Part shown: positions 62,701 through 64,000 of the stretch, piece after piece
Position numbering within the stretch: the first letter of the stretch is position 1
Layout: every line of letters begins with the position of its first letter
Assembly: GCA_958295945.1 (NCBI GenBank)
Contig: OY282386.1
Location: 4,954,204-5,018,203, forward strand
Origin: Candidatus Poribacteria bacterium
GTDB lineage: Bacteria > Poribacteria > WGA-4E > WGA-3G
Length of the DNA stretch: 64,000 nt
Reading direction: 5' to 3'
Notes under the pieces: generated by a model
What the model was told of the DNA's origin: nothing
What the model saw: the letters and a program-made list of their open reading frames with translations, nothing else
Database searches by the model: none
Program-made: the position numbers and the translations under genes

Positions 62701-63202
62701 GCAGGCTGAAATCTTTATTAGTCAACAACCAGAGATTTCACAGCAGATTAGTCTATGGAACACTCAAGGCACACGAGTTCTCCGCGGCAACTTATTGATC
62801 TTGCCGATGAATAACTCGCTCTTATATGTTGAGCCGATCTATATTCAATCAGATGATGAGGATACAGCAATACCAGAACTACGTCGTGTGGTTGTAGGTT
62901 ATAAGAAAATAGAAGACGACAATCCGCAAATCGTTTGGGGTGAAACACTTGATGATGCACTCAGAGAGATGTTCCTGAATAGAATCGGTTCACAAAACGA
63001 ACCTTCTACTGATGATGTAACATTAGACACAGCAGATGATCCACAAGTGTCAACATCAGTGCGCGGCATGATTCAACAGGCGAACAGTTATTTCAACAGT
63101 GCCCAGCAGGCATTACTTAGTGGCAATTGGGCAGAATATGGACGCAATCAACAACTCTTAGAGCAGGTCTTGGAACAACTTGAAAAGAGTGCTCAAGAAT
63201 AA
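59789..63202 (+). CDS. UPF0182 family membrane protein with duplicated insert
   Basis: A 1137-residue UPF0182 (COG1615) protein with several N-terminal helices (starting [19 protein letters not shown]), then a large soluble domain. Family marks: [17 protein letters not shown] (about residues 467-483), [27 protein letters not shown] and [24 protein letters not shown]. Residues about 142-292, between early helices, are extra and contain two related blocks: [20 protein letters not shown] and [20 protein letters not shown]. Usual members are about 900 residues. GGAG lies 8 bases before the ATG. The function of UPF0182 is unknown. Confidence 0.92.
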   Translation: [1137 protein letters not shown]

Positions 63203-63262
63203 TCAACTTATGGTAGTTTCTTGATATACTAAATTTCATAAACGATACTGGGAGATAACACG

Positions 63263-63928
63263 ATGCAGAAAAAAATACACGCTGCGCCGACAATAGTCTA
63301 TCCGGAATCAGATGGAGAACCTATGGCTGAAACCGATCAGCACCGGAAGTTAATGATGGATTTCATTCTAATGCTTGAAGGCCATTACAAATACGATAAA
63401 GATGTTTACGTATCGGGAAACATACTGATGTATTACGTTGAAGGTAACCCTAAAAAATGTCTGTCCCCTGATGTTTTCGTTACATTCGGTGTAGAAAAGA
63501 AACTAAGACGCACATTCTTGATATGGGAAGAAGCAAATACACCTGATTTTGTATTAGAAGTAGCAAGTCCAAAAACTGTATCAAAGGATATTGGAGAGAA
63601 GAAAGAACTTTATGCATCTGTCTTGTCGGTGAAAGAGTATTATATATACGATCCGTTGGGACAAATAATACCGAGTTTTGTTGGATATAGGCTAATTGAC
63701 GGTGAATATCAAGAAATTGCTGCAGTGAATGATCGTCTTCCTTCAGAAACTTTAGGATTGGAGTTAGGGGAATATAAAGGCATGTTACGGCTATATGATC
63801 CTAACCGTTCAGAATGGTTGCAACCACCACAAGAACGCGTAGATGCTGCTGAAGAACGTGCCGAAATTGCTGAGAAAAAGCTTGCTCATGCTTTAGCGGA
63901 GATTGAAAGACTACGCGCACAAACTTAA
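63263..63928 (+). CDS. Uma2 family (DUF820) PD-(D/E)xK protein
   Basis: A 221-residue Uma2-type protein. The nuclease-like core is SPDVFVTFG (about residues 78-86), DFVLEVASPKT (about 100-110, the E-x-x motif region) and KKELYASVLSVKEYYIYDP (about 117-135). The C-terminal coiled tail (AEERAEIAEKKLAHALAEIE) is typical. GGGAG precedes the ATG. These proteins are abundant in cyanobacteria-like and Poribacteria-like genomes and their role is unknown. It lies 60 bases after the UPF0182 gene. Confidence 0.88.
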   Translation: MQKKIHAAPTIVYPESDGEPMAETDQHRKLMMDFILMLEGHYKYDKDVYVSGNILMYYVEGNPKKCLSPDVFVTFGVEKKLRRTFLIWEEANTPDFVLEVASPKTVSKDIGEKKELYASVLSVKEYYIYDPLGQIIPSFVGYRLIDGEYQEIAAVNDRLPSETLGLELGEYKGMLRLYDPNRSEWLQPPQERVDAAEERAEIAEKKLAHALAEIERLRAQT

Positions 63929-63989
63929 AATGAACTTATACCCCATATAGTTTAGAGAACACCGACATTTCAAGAAGGAGGTGAAACAG

Positions 63990-64000
63990 ATGTCACTTGA
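63990..64000 (+). CDS. Start of a truncated gene at the window edge
   Basis: ATGTCACTTGA follows AAGGAGG at 8-base spacing, so a new gene probably begins here. Only M-S-L is visible; nothing more can be said. Confidence 0.6.

Overview
This is a moderately AT-rich bacterial window (clearly below 50% GC by eye). It carries many Gfo/Idh/MocA oxidoreductases, TIM-barrel sugar isomerases, a sulfatase-fold hydrolase, DUF4159, DUF6807 and Uma2 proteins, lipoproteins and an Omp85-type barrel. That mix points to a diderm bacterium and resembles Candidatus Poribacteria. The assignment is an inference from gene content only. Promoters look like ordinary sigma-70 sites: several TTGACA-like/TATAAT-like pairs with exactly 17-base spacers are visible.

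Layout. 0.1-5.6 kb: a Gfo/Idh oxidoreductase, then a three-subunit molybdenum hydroxylase (FAD, 2Fe-2S and Mo subunits) with a small zinc-ribbon gene inserted between two of the subunits. 5.7-14.5 kb: a mixed block with a PIN toxin apparently fused to an antitoxin-like tail, an alpha/beta hydrolase, a sugar isomerase, an MNT-HEPN fusion, DUF6807, a small gene whose 3' end was rewritten by a MITE, DUF2971, and a large restriction/methylase-like protein. 14.9-18.7 kb: a Rieske protein with a large unknown C-terminus, a Tat-exported lipoprotein of the sulfite oxidase family, and a YfcE-type phosphoesterase. 18.8-28.1 kb: ASCH and hypothetical genes, then minus-strand genes for a sulfatase-like hydrolase, FG-GAP and PD40 propellers, a sugar isomerase, a VWA protein and a rifampin-phosphotransferase-like enzyme. 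28.1-29.6 kb is a gene-free repeat island followed by tRNA-Leu(CAG).

29.7-36.1 kb: an MFS transporter and a branched-chain amino-acid cluster, ilvB-ilvN-DMT transporter-ilvC. ilvB is preceded by a consensus promoter and what reads as a complete T-box riboswitch with terminator. 36.1-40.9 kb: a secreted protein, then a restriction-modification pair (fused twin methyltransferase and a convergent HNH nuclease). The nuclease start region is duplicated in tandem (2 x 78 bp), creating a short upstream ORF. 41.1-46.0 kb: superoxide dismutase with an operator-like palindrome, then a pile of nested, partly decayed insertion sequences. 46.0-53.5 kb: sulfotransferase, ABC binding lipoprotein, GT9 glycosyltransferase, DUF4159 protein, sugar isomerase and a second Gfo/Idh. 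53.5-54.9 kb: an intact IS with a 5-bp target duplication. 55.5-64 kb: a cell-envelope run with a TPR lipoprotein, a CsgG/LpoB-like lipoprotein, a metallopeptidase-propeller-Omp85 fusion, a UPF0182 protein with a duplicated insert, and Uma2.

Observations I rate highest: the T-box leader on ilvB; an identical C-terminal VWGKLKS tail on two otherwise unrelated secreted proteins, a possible undescribed sorting tag; the duplicated start region and upstream ORF of the HNH nuclease; and the zinc-ribbon gene inside the Mo-hydroxylase operon.
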